A stretch of 64,000 bases of DNA from Pseudomonas sp. RGM2987 (GTDB taxonomy: Bacteria > Pseudomonadota > Gammaproteobacteria > Pseudomonadales > Pseudomonadaceae), in assembly GCF_022952855.1 (NCBI RefSeq), contig NZ_JALJDX010000222.1:62001-126000 (forward strand), in the 5' to 3' direction. How positions within the stretch are numbered: position 1 is the stretch's first letter; every line of letters begins with the position of its first letter. Shown one piece after another: positions 24,302 through 33,700 of the stretch. The translations under genes were made by a program, and so were the position numbers. The notes under the pieces are model-generated. The model worked only from the letters and a program-made list of their open reading frames with translations. It was not told the origin of the DNA and did no database searches.

Positions 24302-25297
24302 ATGAAGACCCGCCAACTCGGCCATCATGGCCCACGCGTCAGCTCCATCGGCCTGGGCTGCATGGGCATGTCGGATTTCTACACCACCGGCGTGGATGGG
24401 CGCGAAGCCGTCGCCACGCTCCACCGTGCCCTGGAACTGGGCGTGACGCTGTTCGACACAGCCGACATGTACGGCCCCCACACCAACGAAGAACTCCTCG
24501 GGCGAGCCCTGCGCGGCAAGCGTGACGGTATTTACCTGGCAAGCAAGTTCGGCCTGGTGCGCAGCAGCGATCCCCATGCCCGAGGCGTCAATGGCCGCCC
24601 CGAGTACGTCAGGCAGGCGATTGACGGCAGCCTCAAGCGTCTGGAGACCGACTATCTGGACCTCTATTACCAGCATCGTATCGACCCTGAAGTGCCCGTC
24701 GAGGAAACCATTGGCGCCATGGCGGAATTGGTCAAGGCCGGCAAGGTCCGCCACATCGGCATTTCCGAAGCCAGCGCCCAGACCATCCAGCGGGCACACG
24801 CCGTGCATCCGCTGGCGGCCGTGCAAAGCGAATACTCGTTGTGGTCTCGCGATCCGGAACACAATGGCGTGCTCGACACCTGCCGGCGCCTGGGCATTGC
24901 GTTCGTCGCATACAGCCCGCTGGGTCGCGGTTTCCTGACCGGCGCGTTGAAGTCGGCCCAGGATTTTGCCGCCGATGACTATCGCCGCTCCAACCCACGC
25001 TTCGAGGCCGACAATTTCAATCGCAACCTGGCGCTGGTGGAACGGGTCAAGGCGCTGGCCGCCGCCAAGGGCCTCAGCGCCTCCCAACTGGCCCTGGGCT
25101 GGGTCCTGGCCCAAGGTGAACACATCATTCCGATCCCCGGCACCAAGCAGCGCCACTATCTGGAAAGCAACGTGGCTGCCATCGGGGTCGAGTTGAGCTT
25201 GGGAGAGTTGGCGCAGCTCGATGAAATATTCATTGGCGAAGGCGCGGTAGCCGGTGACCGCTACCACGCCCAGACGATGTCACTGCTCGACGGCTAG
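24302..25297 (+). CDS. Aldo/keto reductase
   Basis: The 331-aa protein is an NADPH-dependent AKR (YajO/AKR13-like). The catalytic tetrad is visible: Asp and Tyr in FDTADMYGP, Lys in LASKFGL and His in YYQHRIDP. The cofactor end has IPIPGTKQRHYLESN. The usual start is MKTRQLGHHGPRVSSIGLGCMGMS. It reduces aldehydes or ketones in the cytosol; natural substrate unknown. Divergent LysR regulator and intergenic dyad suggest it is the regulated target. Confidence 0.93.
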   Translation: MKTRQLGHHGPRVSSIGLGCMGMSDFYTTGVDGREAVATLHRALELGVTLFDTADMYGPHTNEELLGRALRGKRDGIYLASKFGLVRSSDPHARGVNGRPEYVRQAIDGSLKRLETDYLDLYYQHRIDPEVPVEETIGAMAELVKAGKVRHIGISEASAQTIQRAHAVHPLAAVQSEYSLWSRDPEHNGVLDTCRRLGIAFVAYSPLGRGFLTGALKSAQDFAADDYRRSNPRFEADNFNRNLALVERVKALAAAKGLSASQLALGWVLAQGEHIIPIPGTKQRHYLESNVAAIGVELSLGELAQLDEIFIGEGAVAGDRYHAQTMSLLDG

Positions 25298-25411
25298 ACC
25301 GTTGGGCGGCGATCGCGGTCCAGGCTCAAGCAGCGGACAGCCCAGCCGATAACCTTATGAATGGCGGCCTCGAGCCTTGCCGAGGTACAGGTTGCATAGG
25401 GTTATTTATCG

Positions 25412-26170
25412 ATGGGTTCGCTGCTTGATCGCCTCCTGATGTGGGGCCTGCTGATGCTCCTCGCCGCCAGCACCTGTGCGGCGCAGGTGCCATTGCGCAT
25501 CGTGACCGAGGAACTGCCGCCATTTAACATGACCCAGGACGGTAAAGTGACGGGCATGAGCACCGAAGTCGTGCAGGCCGTCCTCAAGGAGATCGGCGAG
25601 GAGGCACCGATCCAGCCCATGCCTTGGGCGCGGGCGTACGAGCTGGCGCTTAACGAGAGCAATGTGCTGATCTATTCCATCGTCCGCACACCTGAGCGCG
25701 AATCGCTTTTCCACTGGGTCGGGGCCATCGCCTCGACCCAGTGGTACCTCTACTCGCTGGCCGACCGCCCGGTGATTCTCAACTCCCTGGCCGATGCCCA
25801 CGGTCACCAGATCGCCACGGTCAATCAGGACGTGGGTGAGCAATACCTGGTTTCCAAGGGTTTTCGCATCGGCGAGGAGTTGCAATCGAGCACCCGCTAC
25901 GAGCACAACTACCGCAAGCTCAAGGTCGACCACGTGGAGATGTGGATTTCCAACGAACTCAATGCGCTGTACCTGACCCGCCAGAATGGCGAGGACCCGG
26001 ACAAAGTACTGATCCGCTCACTGCCGCTGCCCGAATTGAGCCGTGCAGACGGCTTCTACATGGCGTTCAGCCGCAAGACCCCGATCGAGACGGTCGAAAA
26101 GTTCCGCGCCGGCTTGGAGGCCATCCGTCACAATGGCGTCTACGATGCCATCGTGCGCAAGTGGTTGTGA
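25412..26170 (+). CDS. Periplasmic amino-acid-type solute-binding protein (PBPb), paralogue 1
   Basis: The 252-aa protein has a signal peptide (hydrophobic ~8-22, cleavage near CAA/Q). A family 3 binding-protein fold follows: LRIVTEELPPFNMTQDGKVTGMSTEVVQ, the hinge motif MPWARAYELAL and IVRTPERESLFHWVG. There is no adjacent permease or ATPase. Such orphan PBPs next to signalling genes usually sense rather than transport. The stop is one base before the start of a membrane diguanylate cyclase, and a second PBP follows that gene. A role presenting a ligand to the cyclase is inferred. Confidence 0.88.
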   Translation: MGSLLDRLLMWGLLMLLAASTCAAQVPLRIVTEELPPFNMTQDGKVTGMSTEVVQAVLKEIGEEAPIQPMPWARAYELALNESNVLIYSIVRTPERESLFHWVGAIASTQWYLYSLADRPVILNSLADAHGHQIATVNQDVGEQYLVSKGFRIGEELQSSTRYEHNYRKLKVDHVEMWISNELNALYLTRQNGEDPDKVLIRSLPLPELSRADGFYMAFSRKTPIETVEKFRAGLEAIRHNGVYDAIVRKWL

Positions 26171-26171
26171 C

Positions 26172-27515
26172 ATGGACGGACGCCTGCGGGGTGACACTTC
26201 CCAGCAACCACAGACCAAGGCTTTCAGCTCCCTGGGGCGGCGCCTGGTCTTTGCCACGCTGGTGTTTTGCCTGGTCTTTACCCTGGCCATGGTCACATTG
26301 CGGACCTGGCTGGCCTGGGAAAGCAACCTGTCGGAAATGAACTCGGAACTGGCCCTGATCGACCAGGTGTTCCAGAACACCCTGGCCCACGCGATCTGGG
26401 AAATGGACCGCGAATCCCTGAACCAGCAGGTCACCAGCGTGGCAAGCGCCGCGCCGGTGGGGCGTGTGGTATTGAATATCCTGCGCCCGGGCCAGTTACC
26501 GGAAATCATCGAACTCAATCGATACGCGGCCGGTCAATCCGGCGTGGCGCCGGTGCTGCATCGCCAGCTGGTCGCGCAACCCTACGCCGGCGCCCACGAA
26601 AAAGTCGGGGAGTTGATCATCGAAGGCGATAACCAGCTGCTCTGGGAACGCCTCTGGGGCGAAGCGCGCAGCATCGTCATCACCCAGGTGATCCAGTCGT
26701 TGCTGCTGGCCGGGTTGGTCATGACCATGTTCAACCGACTGGTGACGGTACACGTGGTGCACATCGCCCGCCACCTGGGGCAACTCGCGCCGCAGACCCT
26801 ATCGCGCCACCTCAAGCTGCAACGCGCTGCGAATCGCCAGGATGAACTGAGCCTGCTCGAAGCCCAGGTCAATGAATTGCAGGACAATCTCAATGCCCAC
26901 CTGGCGCGCCAGCATTCGGATGAGCTGGCCATCGCCGCCAGCCGCGACCAGTTGGCCGAACTGGTCGAGGCGCGCACCGCCGAACTCAAGGCAGCCAACC
27001 AGTCCCTGGAAGCGTTGTCGCGTCACGACGCCTTGACCGGCCTGGCGAACCGGCGCTATTTCGACGAATTGAAGGAAATCGAATTCCGCCGGGCAATCCG
27101 CCACAAGACCCCGCTGGCCGTGCTCATGTGCGATGTCGATTTCTTCAAGATCTACAACGACACCTACGGCCACATGCAGGGCGACGAGTGCTTGAAGCAG
27201 ATCGCCGAAACCTTGCGTAGCGTGTTCGGCCGCTCCGGCGAAGTCACCGCCCGCGTCGGGGGTGAGGAGTTCGTCGTGGTGCTGCCCAACGTTGACGCCG
27301 GGCAGGCTTGCGAAGCGGCCCAGCGGGTCCGGGCGTCCCTGGCCGAGCGTGAGCTGCCCCACAGCGGTTCCCAAGTGTCGCCCTTCGTCACCCTGAGCAT
27401 TGGAGTGGCCGTGCTTGACCCGGACACCATGGACCACTTCGACCAACTGCTGCAACGCGCCGACCAGGCGTTGTACCGGGCCAAACACCAGGGGCGCAAC
27501 CGCGTTGCCCTGTAA
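26172..27515 (+). CDS. Membrane diguanylate cyclase (GGEEF) between two binding-protein genes
   Basis: ATG 26172 follows the stop of the PBP gene by one base, giving 447 aa; the upstream in-frame extension reads through the PBP gene in another frame. Membrane helices lie near 25-45 and 165-190. Between them is a ~115-residue periplasmic domain (DQVFQNTLAHAIWEMDRESL and following). A coiled coil (about 215-275) and a GGDEF domain with the active loop VGGEEF follow. The RxxD inhibitory site is imperfect (RSGE). The cyclase makes c-di-GMP; the periplasmic domain may respond to one or both neighbouring PBPs. Confidence 0.9.
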   Translation: MDGRLRGDTSQQPQTKAFSSLGRRLVFATLVFCLVFTLAMVTLRTWLAWESNLSEMNSELALIDQVFQNTLAHAIWEMDRESLNQQVTSVASAAPVGRVVLNILRPGQLPEIIELNRYAAGQSGVAPVLHRQLVAQPYAGAHEKVGELIIEGDNQLLWERLWGEARSIVITQVIQSLLLAGLVMTMFNRLVTVHVVHIARHLGQLAPQTLSRHLKLQRAANRQDELSLLEAQVNELQDNLNAHLARQHSDELAIAASRDQLAELVEARTAELKAANQSLEALSRHDALTGLANRRYFDELKEIEFRRAIRHKTPLAVLMCDVDFFKIYNDTYGHMQGDECLKQIAETLRSVFGRSGEVTARVGGEEFVVVLPNVDAGQACEAAQRVRASLAERELPHSGSQVSPFVTLSIGVAVLDPDTMDHFDQLLQRADQALYRAKHQGRNRVAL

Positions 27516-27539
27516 ACCACCGCATGCCTCGAGGTCTGT

Positions 27540-28274
27540 ATGCACGATCGTCTGACACTCTGTTCATGCTTGTTCCTGGCCATGATCTGCCTCAAGAGCC
27601 AGGCCGAGACGGTCGAAGTCGTGACCGAAGACTCCTTGTACGCGTTTTTGCGTGAAGACAAGGTGGTCGGGCCAGGCACGCGAATCGCCGAGCAAACCCT
27701 GAAAAGCGCAGGCCTCGCCGACTTCAGCGTGTCGCTCTACCCGTGGGCCCGGGCCTACGACAAAGCGCTGCATGAACCCAATGTGCTGATTTTCCCCCTG
27801 GATCGCACCCCGGCCCGGGAACCGTTGTTCAAATGGGTCGGTGAAATCCAACGGGTGGCGAGCAAGCTCTACAAACTGCGTGGACGCAACGACATCGCCG
27901 TCAACAGCCTTGAAGAGGCCAAGCAATACAGCATTGGCGTGGTGCGCAATGACGCCAAACAGATCTACCTGCAAGACCGCGGATTTACCCGGCTGGTGAT
28001 TTCGGCCAACAACCATGACAATTTCCAGAAACTGTTGAATCAGCAGGTGCAACTGGTGCCGATGCCTGAAAACACCGCGCGCCTGTTGAGCGCCGATGCC
28101 CGGATGGATTTCGCTGCGCTGGAAGAAGTCTACATCCTCAACGAGCAGCCCCACCGGGTCTACCTGGCCTTCAGCCTGAGCACGCCGGACGAGGTCGTCG
28201 CCAGTGCCCAACGCGCCTTCGAACAGCTCAAGGCTAGTGGTGAAGTGACACGGATCATGGACGAAAAGCGTTAA
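27540..28274 (+). CDS. Periplasmic amino-acid-type solute-binding protein (PBPb), paralogue 2
   Basis: The 244-aa protein has a signal peptide (ending near SQA/E). It repeats the landmarks of the first PBP: VEVVTEDSLYAFL, YPWARAYDKALHEPNVLIFPLDRTP and EPLFKWVGE. It is thus a diverged paralogue of the gene at 25.4 kb. It starts 24 bp after the cyclase stop and ends the trio. No transport genes adjoin. Two different ligands, or one activating and one antagonistic binding protein, are possible. Confidence 0.87.
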   Translation: MHDRLTLCSCLFLAMICLKSQAETVEVVTEDSLYAFLREDKVVGPGTRIAEQTLKSAGLADFSVSLYPWARAYDKALHEPNVLIFPLDRTPAREPLFKWVGEIQRVASKLYKLRGRNDIAVNSLEEAKQYSIGVVRNDAKQIYLQDRGFTRLVISANNHDNFQKLLNQQVQLVPMPENTARLLSADARMDFAALEEVYILNEQPHRVYLAFSLSTPDEVVASAQRAFEQLKASGEVTRIMDEKR

Positions 28275-28355
28275 GCTCTCGGGTCCCGTAGTCCGCTCCG
28301 TGCTTGCGCTTCGCGGTCTACCTGCCCCTGACGAGCAAACGACGAGGAACGTCCC

Positions 28356-29195
28356 ATGAGCAAAGCGCCCTATGTTCCACCCAAGGTCTGGAAACATGAC
28401 GCCCCGTCTGGCGGCCAGTTCGCCAGCATCAATCGCCCGGTCGCCGGGCCGACTCACGACAAGCCGTTGCCCACCGGCAAGCACCCCTTGCAGCTCTATT
28501 CGATGGGCACACCCAATGGCGTAAAAGTCACCATCCTGCTGGAAGAGCTGCTGGCGCTGGGTCACGGGGACGCCGAGTACGACGCCTGGCTGATCCGCAT
28601 CACCGAGGGCGACCAGTTCTCCAGCGGCTTTGTCGAGATCAACCCCAATTCTAAGATCCCGGCGCTGCTGGATCGCAGTGTCGAGCCGCCGGTGCGGGTC
28701 TTCGAGTCCGGTTCGATCCTGTTGTACCTGGCGGAAAAATTCGGCGCCTTGCTGCCCAGCGACCTGGCGGGTCGCACCGAAACGTTGAACTGGTTGTTCT
28801 GGCAGATGGGCGCGGCGCCCTACCTGGGTGGCGGCTTCGGACATTTCTACGCCTACGCGCCAGAGAAGCTGGAATACCCCATCAACCGCTTCACCATGGA
28901 AACCAAGCGCCAACTCGATGTGCTGGATCGCCGTCTTGGCGAAAGCCGCTACCTGGCCGGCGACAGCTACACCATCGCCGACATCGCAGTCTGGCCCTGG
29001 TATGGGCAACTGGTGCGCAACAACGTCTACTCGGCAGCCGAGTTCCTTGCAGCACACGAGTACACCCATGTACAGCGCTGGGCCGAAGAAATCGCCAAGC
29101 GCCCGGCGGTCATCCGTGGACAGCGGGTCAATCGGACCTGGGGCGACGAGGCAAGCCAGGTGCCGGAGCGGCATGGGGCTGAGGATCTGGGCTGA
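28356..29195 (+). CDS. yghU: YghU-type glutathione S-transferase
   Basis: The 279-aa protein has the YghU/YfcG layout: a long N-terminal arm (YVPPKVWKHDAPSGGQFASINRP), a thioredoxin-like domain with LYSMGTPNGVKVTILLEE, the cis-Pro/SNAIL-type NPNSKIPALLDR and ESGSILLYLAEKFG, and the all-helical domain ending YTIADIAVWPWYG. These enzymes bind two glutathiones and have disulfide-bond reductase activity. ATG 28356 has AGGAACG upstream. Single gene followed by a REPIN. Confidence 0.92.
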   Translation: MSKAPYVPPKVWKHDAPSGGQFASINRPVAGPTHDKPLPTGKHPLQLYSMGTPNGVKVTILLEELLALGHGDAEYDAWLIRITEGDQFSSGFVEINPNSKIPALLDRSVEPPVRVFESGSILLYLAEKFGALLPSDLAGRTETLNWLFWQMGAAPYLGGGFGHFYAYAPEKLEYPINRFTMETKRQLDVLDRRLGESRYLAGDSYTIADIAVWPWYGQLVRNNVYSAAEFLAAHEYTHVQRWAEEIAKRPAVIRGQRVNRTWGDEASQVPERHGAEDLG

Positions 29196-29217
29196 TCCTT
29201 TCAGCCAACCACCCATT

Positions 29218-29352
29218 CCGTGGCGAGGGAGCTTGCTCCCGCTGGGGTGCGAAGCGCCCCTGAAAAAGCCGCCTGCGGTCCCCCTGATATACCAAGGTGC
29301 CGGATTTCAGGGCTGCTGCGCAGCCCAGCGGGAGCAAGCTCCCTCGCCACGG
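29218..29352. repeat. REPIN of the GAGGGAGCTTGCTCCC family
   Basis: A 135-bp element has perfect 29-bp terminal inverted repeats: 29218-29246 starting CCGTGGCGAGGGAGCTTG, and its reverse complement at 29324-29352. Each end is itself a palindromic REP. It lies between the yghU and chemoreceptor genes, which converge on it. A second copy is at 35486-35618. Confidence 0.9.
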
Positions 29353-29384
29353 AATTTGTTTCTCGCCACACATGCATCACTGCT

Positions 29385-31346
29385 TCAGGCCACCTTGAAG
29401 CGACTCACCAGTTGTTGCTGGTACTCCGCCAGGCGCGCCAGTTCCTGGCTGGTGATTGCGGTCTGCTCGGCGCCGGCGCTCACTTGGATGACCAAATCAT
29501 TGATCTCGTTCACGTTGCGATTGATGTCTTCAGACACTGCGCTCTGCTCTTCCGCAGCCGAGGCGATCTGGGTGTTGCGGTCGCTGATGCTGGCGACACC
29601 CTCGGCGATTTCCACCAACAGCTCACCCGCCCGCTCAACCCTGCTCGCGCCGTCCTGAGCCTTGCCCAGGGTCTGTTGCATGGAAACAGCCGCTCGATCC
29701 GAGCCCGCCTGCAGGTTGCTGATCATCTGTTGAATGTTACCCGTGGACTCCTGGGTCTTTTGCGCCAGAGTCCGCACCTCCGAGGCCACCACCGCGAACC
29801 CACGACCGTGATCACCGGCGCGCGCCGCTTCGATGGCCGCGTTCAGCGCCAGCAGATTGGTTTGTTCGGCAATGCCACGAATCACGTCCAGTACCGAGGA
29901 AATGGCGTCGCTTTCCAGTTTGAGGTCACCGATGATCAACGCCGTTTCCTCGGCCTGCCCGGACAATTGGCGGATCAGGCCGATGGTGCTTTCGATCTCT
30001 TCGCGGCCTTGCTCAGTACTGCGATTGACCTGCCGGGACATCTGCGCGGCATCGTTGGTACTCTGCGCCACATCTCGTACGGTCGCGCTCATCTGGTTGA
30101 TCGCAGTGGCGACCAGCTCGGTGCCCTGGCGCTGCTGTTCGACACTCTGGCTGGTCTGGACCGTAACCGTGGAAGACTCCTCCGCCGCGGTTGCCACCTG
30201 GGCCGTGGCATTGCCGATCTCCTGCACAATGGTGCCGATCTCCTGTGCCATGCGATTGAGGTTGTGGGCGATCTGGCCGAATTCGTCCCGGCCCTCATAG
30301 CTCGCCCGAGCGGTGAGGTCGCGCAGGGCCAGGCCATTGAGGGCCTGGTTCACGTCCCGCACCGCCAGATCGATCATGCGAATGATCAGATACGAGAGCA
30401 CCGCAACGGCAACCAGCGCCACGACCACTGCCACAAGCGTCAGCCATAACGCGCGACTTGCCTCATCACGCTCGTGCATCGCCAACCGGCTGACACTCTG
30501 GCCCAAGGCTCCTTCCACCTGGCTCATCAGGTCAATGCGTTGCGTGGACACCTCAAACCAGGCTTCCGGCTGGACGGCCAGCGGCTGGCCCAGCGGCACC
30601 TCGAAGGCCAGGCGTTGCAACTTGCCCACTTCAACCGCGGCAGGTTCCTGCATCTGCTCATTGAACTGTTGGAGCAAGGCTGGTGGGGCCTTGCGCCGGA
30701 ATGCGTCGGAGTAAGCCGCGAACTCCCCCAGGTTGCGACTGAAGCGCGACAGTAACGCCTCGTCAAAACGGCCCTGGCTGAATACCAGGCCGAGCACGAC
30801 CCGCTCACGTCCGGCGCGCTCTTTCATCTCGATAAACTGATTGAGCGCACCGAGTGCACGAACAATGGAGGCGTTATTGATCGTCGCTTCCAAAGAGTGG
30901 GTGTAGCCCACAAGGGTCTGGATAATCTCGGTGTAGCGAACACCTGACTCGGTGCTGCTGATACTCAATTTGTCGACCTGGGCACGGATTGCAGGCAGTT
31001 CACTCAGTGCGCGCAGCACAGCGTCCAACTGCTCGTTCCCCGGCTGCGCCAGCCCGCGCACCACCTCGACCGAGGCGCTGGAATCCTGGCGCATCCGAGC
31101 CATCCGCTCGCCCATGGACTTGCCGTTGCTGCCCAGGAATACCCCGCTGGCACCGCGTTCGCGCTGGAGCGTGGTAATCAGTTGGCTCAACTTCTGTGCC
31201 TTGGCGCTGGCGGCCACGGTGGCATCCATATCACGCAGCGTCTTGTAGTTATCGACTACGAAGACGCCAGCCAGCGTCAGAAACCCCAGTAAGGGAAGGA
31301 GTAGGATCAGTAAAAGTTTCAGACGTAGCGGTGCATTCTTGAGCAT
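29385..31346 (-). CDS. Methyl-accepting chemotaxis protein with NIT sensor domain
   Basis: The 653-aa receptor has a first membrane helix (~10-30) and a ~280-residue periplasmic NIT (nitrate/nitrite-sensing type, PF08376) domain marked by LQRERGASGVFLGSNG and ERAGRERVVLGLVFSQGRF. A second helix (~303-325), HAMP and the signalling hairpin follow. The hairpin tip has EQTNLLALNAAIEAARAGD and GFAVVASEVR. No pentapeptide CheR tether is visible at the end (SRFKVA). The receptor feeds the CheA/CheY system encoded elsewhere. Nitrate as ligand is only a family-based guess. Confidence 0.92.
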   Translation of the reverse strand: MLKNAPLRLKLLLILLLPLLGFLTLAGVFVVDNYKTLRDMDATVAASAKAQKLSQLITTLQRERGASGVFLGSNGKSMGERMARMRQDSSASVEVVRGLAQPGNEQLDAVLRALSELPAIRAQVDKLSISSTESGVRYTEIIQTLVGYTHSLEATINNASIVRALGALNQFIEMKERAGRERVVLGLVFSQGRFDEALLSRFSRNLGEFAAYSDAFRRKAPPALLQQFNEQMQEPAAVEVGKLQRLAFEVPLGQPLAVQPEAWFEVSTQRIDLMSQVEGALGQSVSRLAMHERDEASRALWLTLVAVVVALVAVAVLSYLIIRMIDLAVRDVNQALNGLALRDLTARASYEGRDEFGQIAHNLNRMAQEIGTIVQEIGNATAQVATAAEESSTVTVQTSQSVEQQRQGTELVATAINQMSATVRDVAQSTNDAAQMSRQVNRSTEQGREEIESTIGLIRQLSGQAEETALIIGDLKLESDAISSVLDVIRGIAEQTNLLALNAAIEAARAGDHGRGFAVVASEVRTLAQKTQESTGNIQQMISNLQAGSDRAAVSMQQTLGKAQDGASRVERAGELLVEIAEGVASISDRNTQIASAAEEQSAVSEDINRNVNEINDLVIQVSAGAEQTAITSQELARLAEYQQQLVSRFKVA

Positions 31347-31735
31347 CTGCGTTCAAGCCTCATTCCATTTCAACCCAATGTATTGACGCGTGAACTTGTT
31401 ATGAGGTGATTGTATCCGCGCTGTTCCTGCCGGGATCTTAGCGCAATATCAAACAGCCATCACCCCCGAATATCGAAGCATTGCCCGCCTCTCGCGGCGC
31501 TGGACGGTGAATAGTCATTTGCCTTGATCAGGGTCAACAACAAGCCATTTATGTGCGGCTGCGCCTGACCCAGGATCGTGCGTAGCCCGACTTATTGGCA
31601 GGCCGGTTTTGTGGTCTATAGTTCTTGGCAGAACCGCGATTCAAGGCTCGGGCAATCAGGAGCGACACCCCTCGAGCCGCAACCCGCGGCGGATACCACA
31701 AGCCTTGAGTCGTGAAACCATGCAGGGAGCACACT
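31347..31735. other. 389-bp divergent intergenic region before the histidine kinase
   Basis: No gene is supported. The left part is the chemoreceptor leader. The right part has the sigma-70-like promoter at 31595-31622 and a ~115-nt leader whose end (GCAGGGAGCACAC, before the ATG) is also found before the GGDEF-EAL gene. Confidence 0.6.
31595..31622 (+). promoter_or_regulatory. Sigma-70-like promoter of the histidine kinase gene, shared with the GGDEF-EAL gene
   Basis: TTGGCA-N16-TATAGT. The block TTTGTGGTCTATAGTT around the -10 box recurs upstream of the paralogous-sensor gene on the other strand (38112-38129). Confidence 0.6.
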
Positions 31736-33607
31736 ATGACGGCCCAGCGGCCCAATACACTGCGGTTGGACCCTGGCATCACCGATTGCGCAGCGCCCGA
31801 GCCCGCTAGCGGGGCCAGTCTGATCCGGCGCGTCTTCGACCAGGCCAAAGAGGCCTACATTCTGTTCCCGCTGCTGGCCGTGTTGCTGTTGCTGGCTATC
31901 TGGACAGCCACGCTGTACCTGATCAAGGTTGAACGTCTTCGCGCACAACAAAGCGCGGCGATGGCGAGCGTGGAAATCGGCGCCACCTACGAAGCGCAGA
32001 TGCTGCGGGCCATTCACGAAATCGACCAGACCCTCAAGCTGGTCAAATACACCTTTGAGACCGAGGGCGAGCCTGAACCGTTGCGCAAGCTCCAGCAGCG
32101 GGCCCTGTTGCCGCCGGCCCTGGTGTTCGACGTCAGCGTGGTCAGGCCGGACGCAAGCCTGGTGGCGAGCACGCGGGCGCACGAGCGGGAAAACATCGCC
32201 GACCCCGATGAACAGCAAACCCTGCGCCACAGCGATACCCTTTCCATCAGCCGGCCCTGGAAAAGCCCGGCAACGGGCGAATGGCGATTGCGCTTCAGCC
32301 GCCGGCTCGACGCGGCGGACGGCACTCTCAGTGGTATCGCCAGGGTCGAGGTCGATGCGGCCTACTTTGTCAGCAGTTATGACCCCTCGAAACTCGGCGA
32401 CCATGGTGTGCTCGGACTGCTCGGAACCGATGGCATCTTCCGAGTCCGGCGTACCGCAGACGCGGTGATGGCGGGTGATGAGGTCGATTACGCTGCAGTA
32501 GTGCCGGACGCCGAAAACACCGAGGCCGTGCTCGCGGTCAATGGCTGGGACGGGGTACGGCGCTACACCAGTGCCCGGCAGCTCTACGATTTTCCGTTGG
32601 CGGTGATCGTCGGGCTGTCCGAGGAGGAGCAATTGGCGGCGGTCATCCAGCGGGCGCATACCTATCTATGGCGGGCGGCGGGTGGCAGTCTGCTGTTGGT
32701 GCTGCTGGTGGGACTGCTCGCCCGGATGAGCTGGCAACTGGCGCAGAGTCGTTTGCGTGCTGCCGAGACCCAGGCGCAACTGGCCGCCGTCGCGCGCCAG
32801 GCCGGCATGGCCGAGATCGCCACCAATGTGTTGCACAACGTCGGCAACGTGTTGAACAGCGTGAACATCTCCGCAGAACTGCTCACCCGAAAATTGCGCA
32901 CCAGCAAGGCCCAGGGCCTTGGCAAGGCGGTGCAACTGATGAACCAGCACGCCGACGACCTGGGCGATTTCATCTCCAAGGATGAGAAAGGCAAGCTGCT
33001 GCCCGGGTACTTCAATCAACTGGTCGACGCGCTTGCGGTCGAGCAACAGAGCATGACCGACGAGCTTGAACAACTCTCCAAAAGCGTCGATCACATCAAG
33101 GAAATCGTCGCCGCCCAGCAATCCTACGCGGGCGCCTCGAGCATCGCCGAGACCGTCCAGATCAAGGAACTGATCGAGGATGCCCTGCGCATGAACGCCG
33201 GCATCCTCGCCGCACGGCAAATCACCATCGTGCGACATTTCGCCGAGACGCCACCGCTGCCGCTGGACAAGCACCGGGTGCTGCTGATCCTGGTGAACCT
33301 GATCAAAAATGCCGGCAGTGCGATGGATGACAGGCCTGACCTGCGCCCGCAGATCACCCTTGAGAGTGAAATCCAGGGCGACAGCCTGGTGATCAGGGTC
33401 ATCGACAACGGCGAAGGCATCGCTCCGGAGAACCTGACGCGGATCTTTGCCCATGGGTTCACCACTCGCAAGGACGGCCATGGTTTCGGCTTGCACAGCT
33501 GCGTCCTGGCGGCCATGGAAATGGGCGGTTCCCTGCAAGCCCATAGCGACGGACCGGGAAGCGGCGCGATGTTCACGCTGAAACTGGCAATCAAGACTGC
33601 TGAATAA
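31736..33607 (+). CDS. Sensor histidine kinase with Cache (PDC) periplasmic sensor
   Basis: ATG 31736 has GGGAG 6 nt upstream, giving 623 aa. A membrane helix near 45-65 (ILFPLLAVLLLLAIWTATLY) precedes a ~220-residue PDC/Cache sensor (IGATYEAQMLRAIHEIDQTLKLVKY and following). A second helix is near 305-325. The transmitter has the phospho-acceptor segment MAEIATNVLHNVGNVLNSVN, then N box NLIKNAGSAM, G1 DNGEGI and GFTTRKDGHGFGLH. I see no response-regulator gene nearby, so the partner is elsewhere. The whole sensor half is nearly the same as that of the GGDEF-EAL protein 2 kb away. Confidence 0.9.
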   Translation: MTAQRPNTLRLDPGITDCAAPEPASGASLIRRVFDQAKEAYILFPLLAVLLLLAIWTATLYLIKVERLRAQQSAAMASVEIGATYEAQMLRAIHEIDQTLKLVKYTFETEGEPEPLRKLQQRALLPPALVFDVSVVRPDASLVASTRAHERENIADPDEQQTLRHSDTLSISRPWKSPATGEWRLRFSRRLDAADGTLSGIARVEVDAAYFVSSYDPSKLGDHGVLGLLGTDGIFRVRRTADAVMAGDEVDYAAVVPDAENTEAVLAVNGWDGVRRYTSARQLYDFPLAVIVGLSEEEQLAAVIQRAHTYLWRAAGGSLLLVLLVGLLARMSWQLAQSRLRAAETQAQLAAVARQAGMAEIATNVLHNVGNVLNSVNISAELLTRKLRTSKAQGLGKAVQLMNQHADDLGDFISKDEKGKLLPGYFNQLVDALAVEQQSMTDELEQLSKSVDHIKEIVAAQQSYAGASSIAETVQIKELIEDALRMNAGILAARQITIVRHFAETPPLPLDKHRVLLILVNLIKNAGSAMDDRPDLRPQITLESEIQGDSLVIRVIDNGEGIAPENLTRIFAHGFTTRKDGHGFGLHSCVLAAMEMGGSLQAHSDGPGSGAMFTLKLAIKTAE

Positions 33608-33700
33608 GAACGATCCTGGTAACGCCGCCGGGGCCGGTAATGGTGCAAGCGCATCTGGATGCCCGGATGCATTATTTTCTGATGAGGTCGCGGGGACTCT

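Noticed and set aside
27564..29216. 550-aa minus-strand frame over the second PBP and yghU
   Set aside because: It spans two well-supported plus-strand genes and their intergenic gap; codon-bias artefact.
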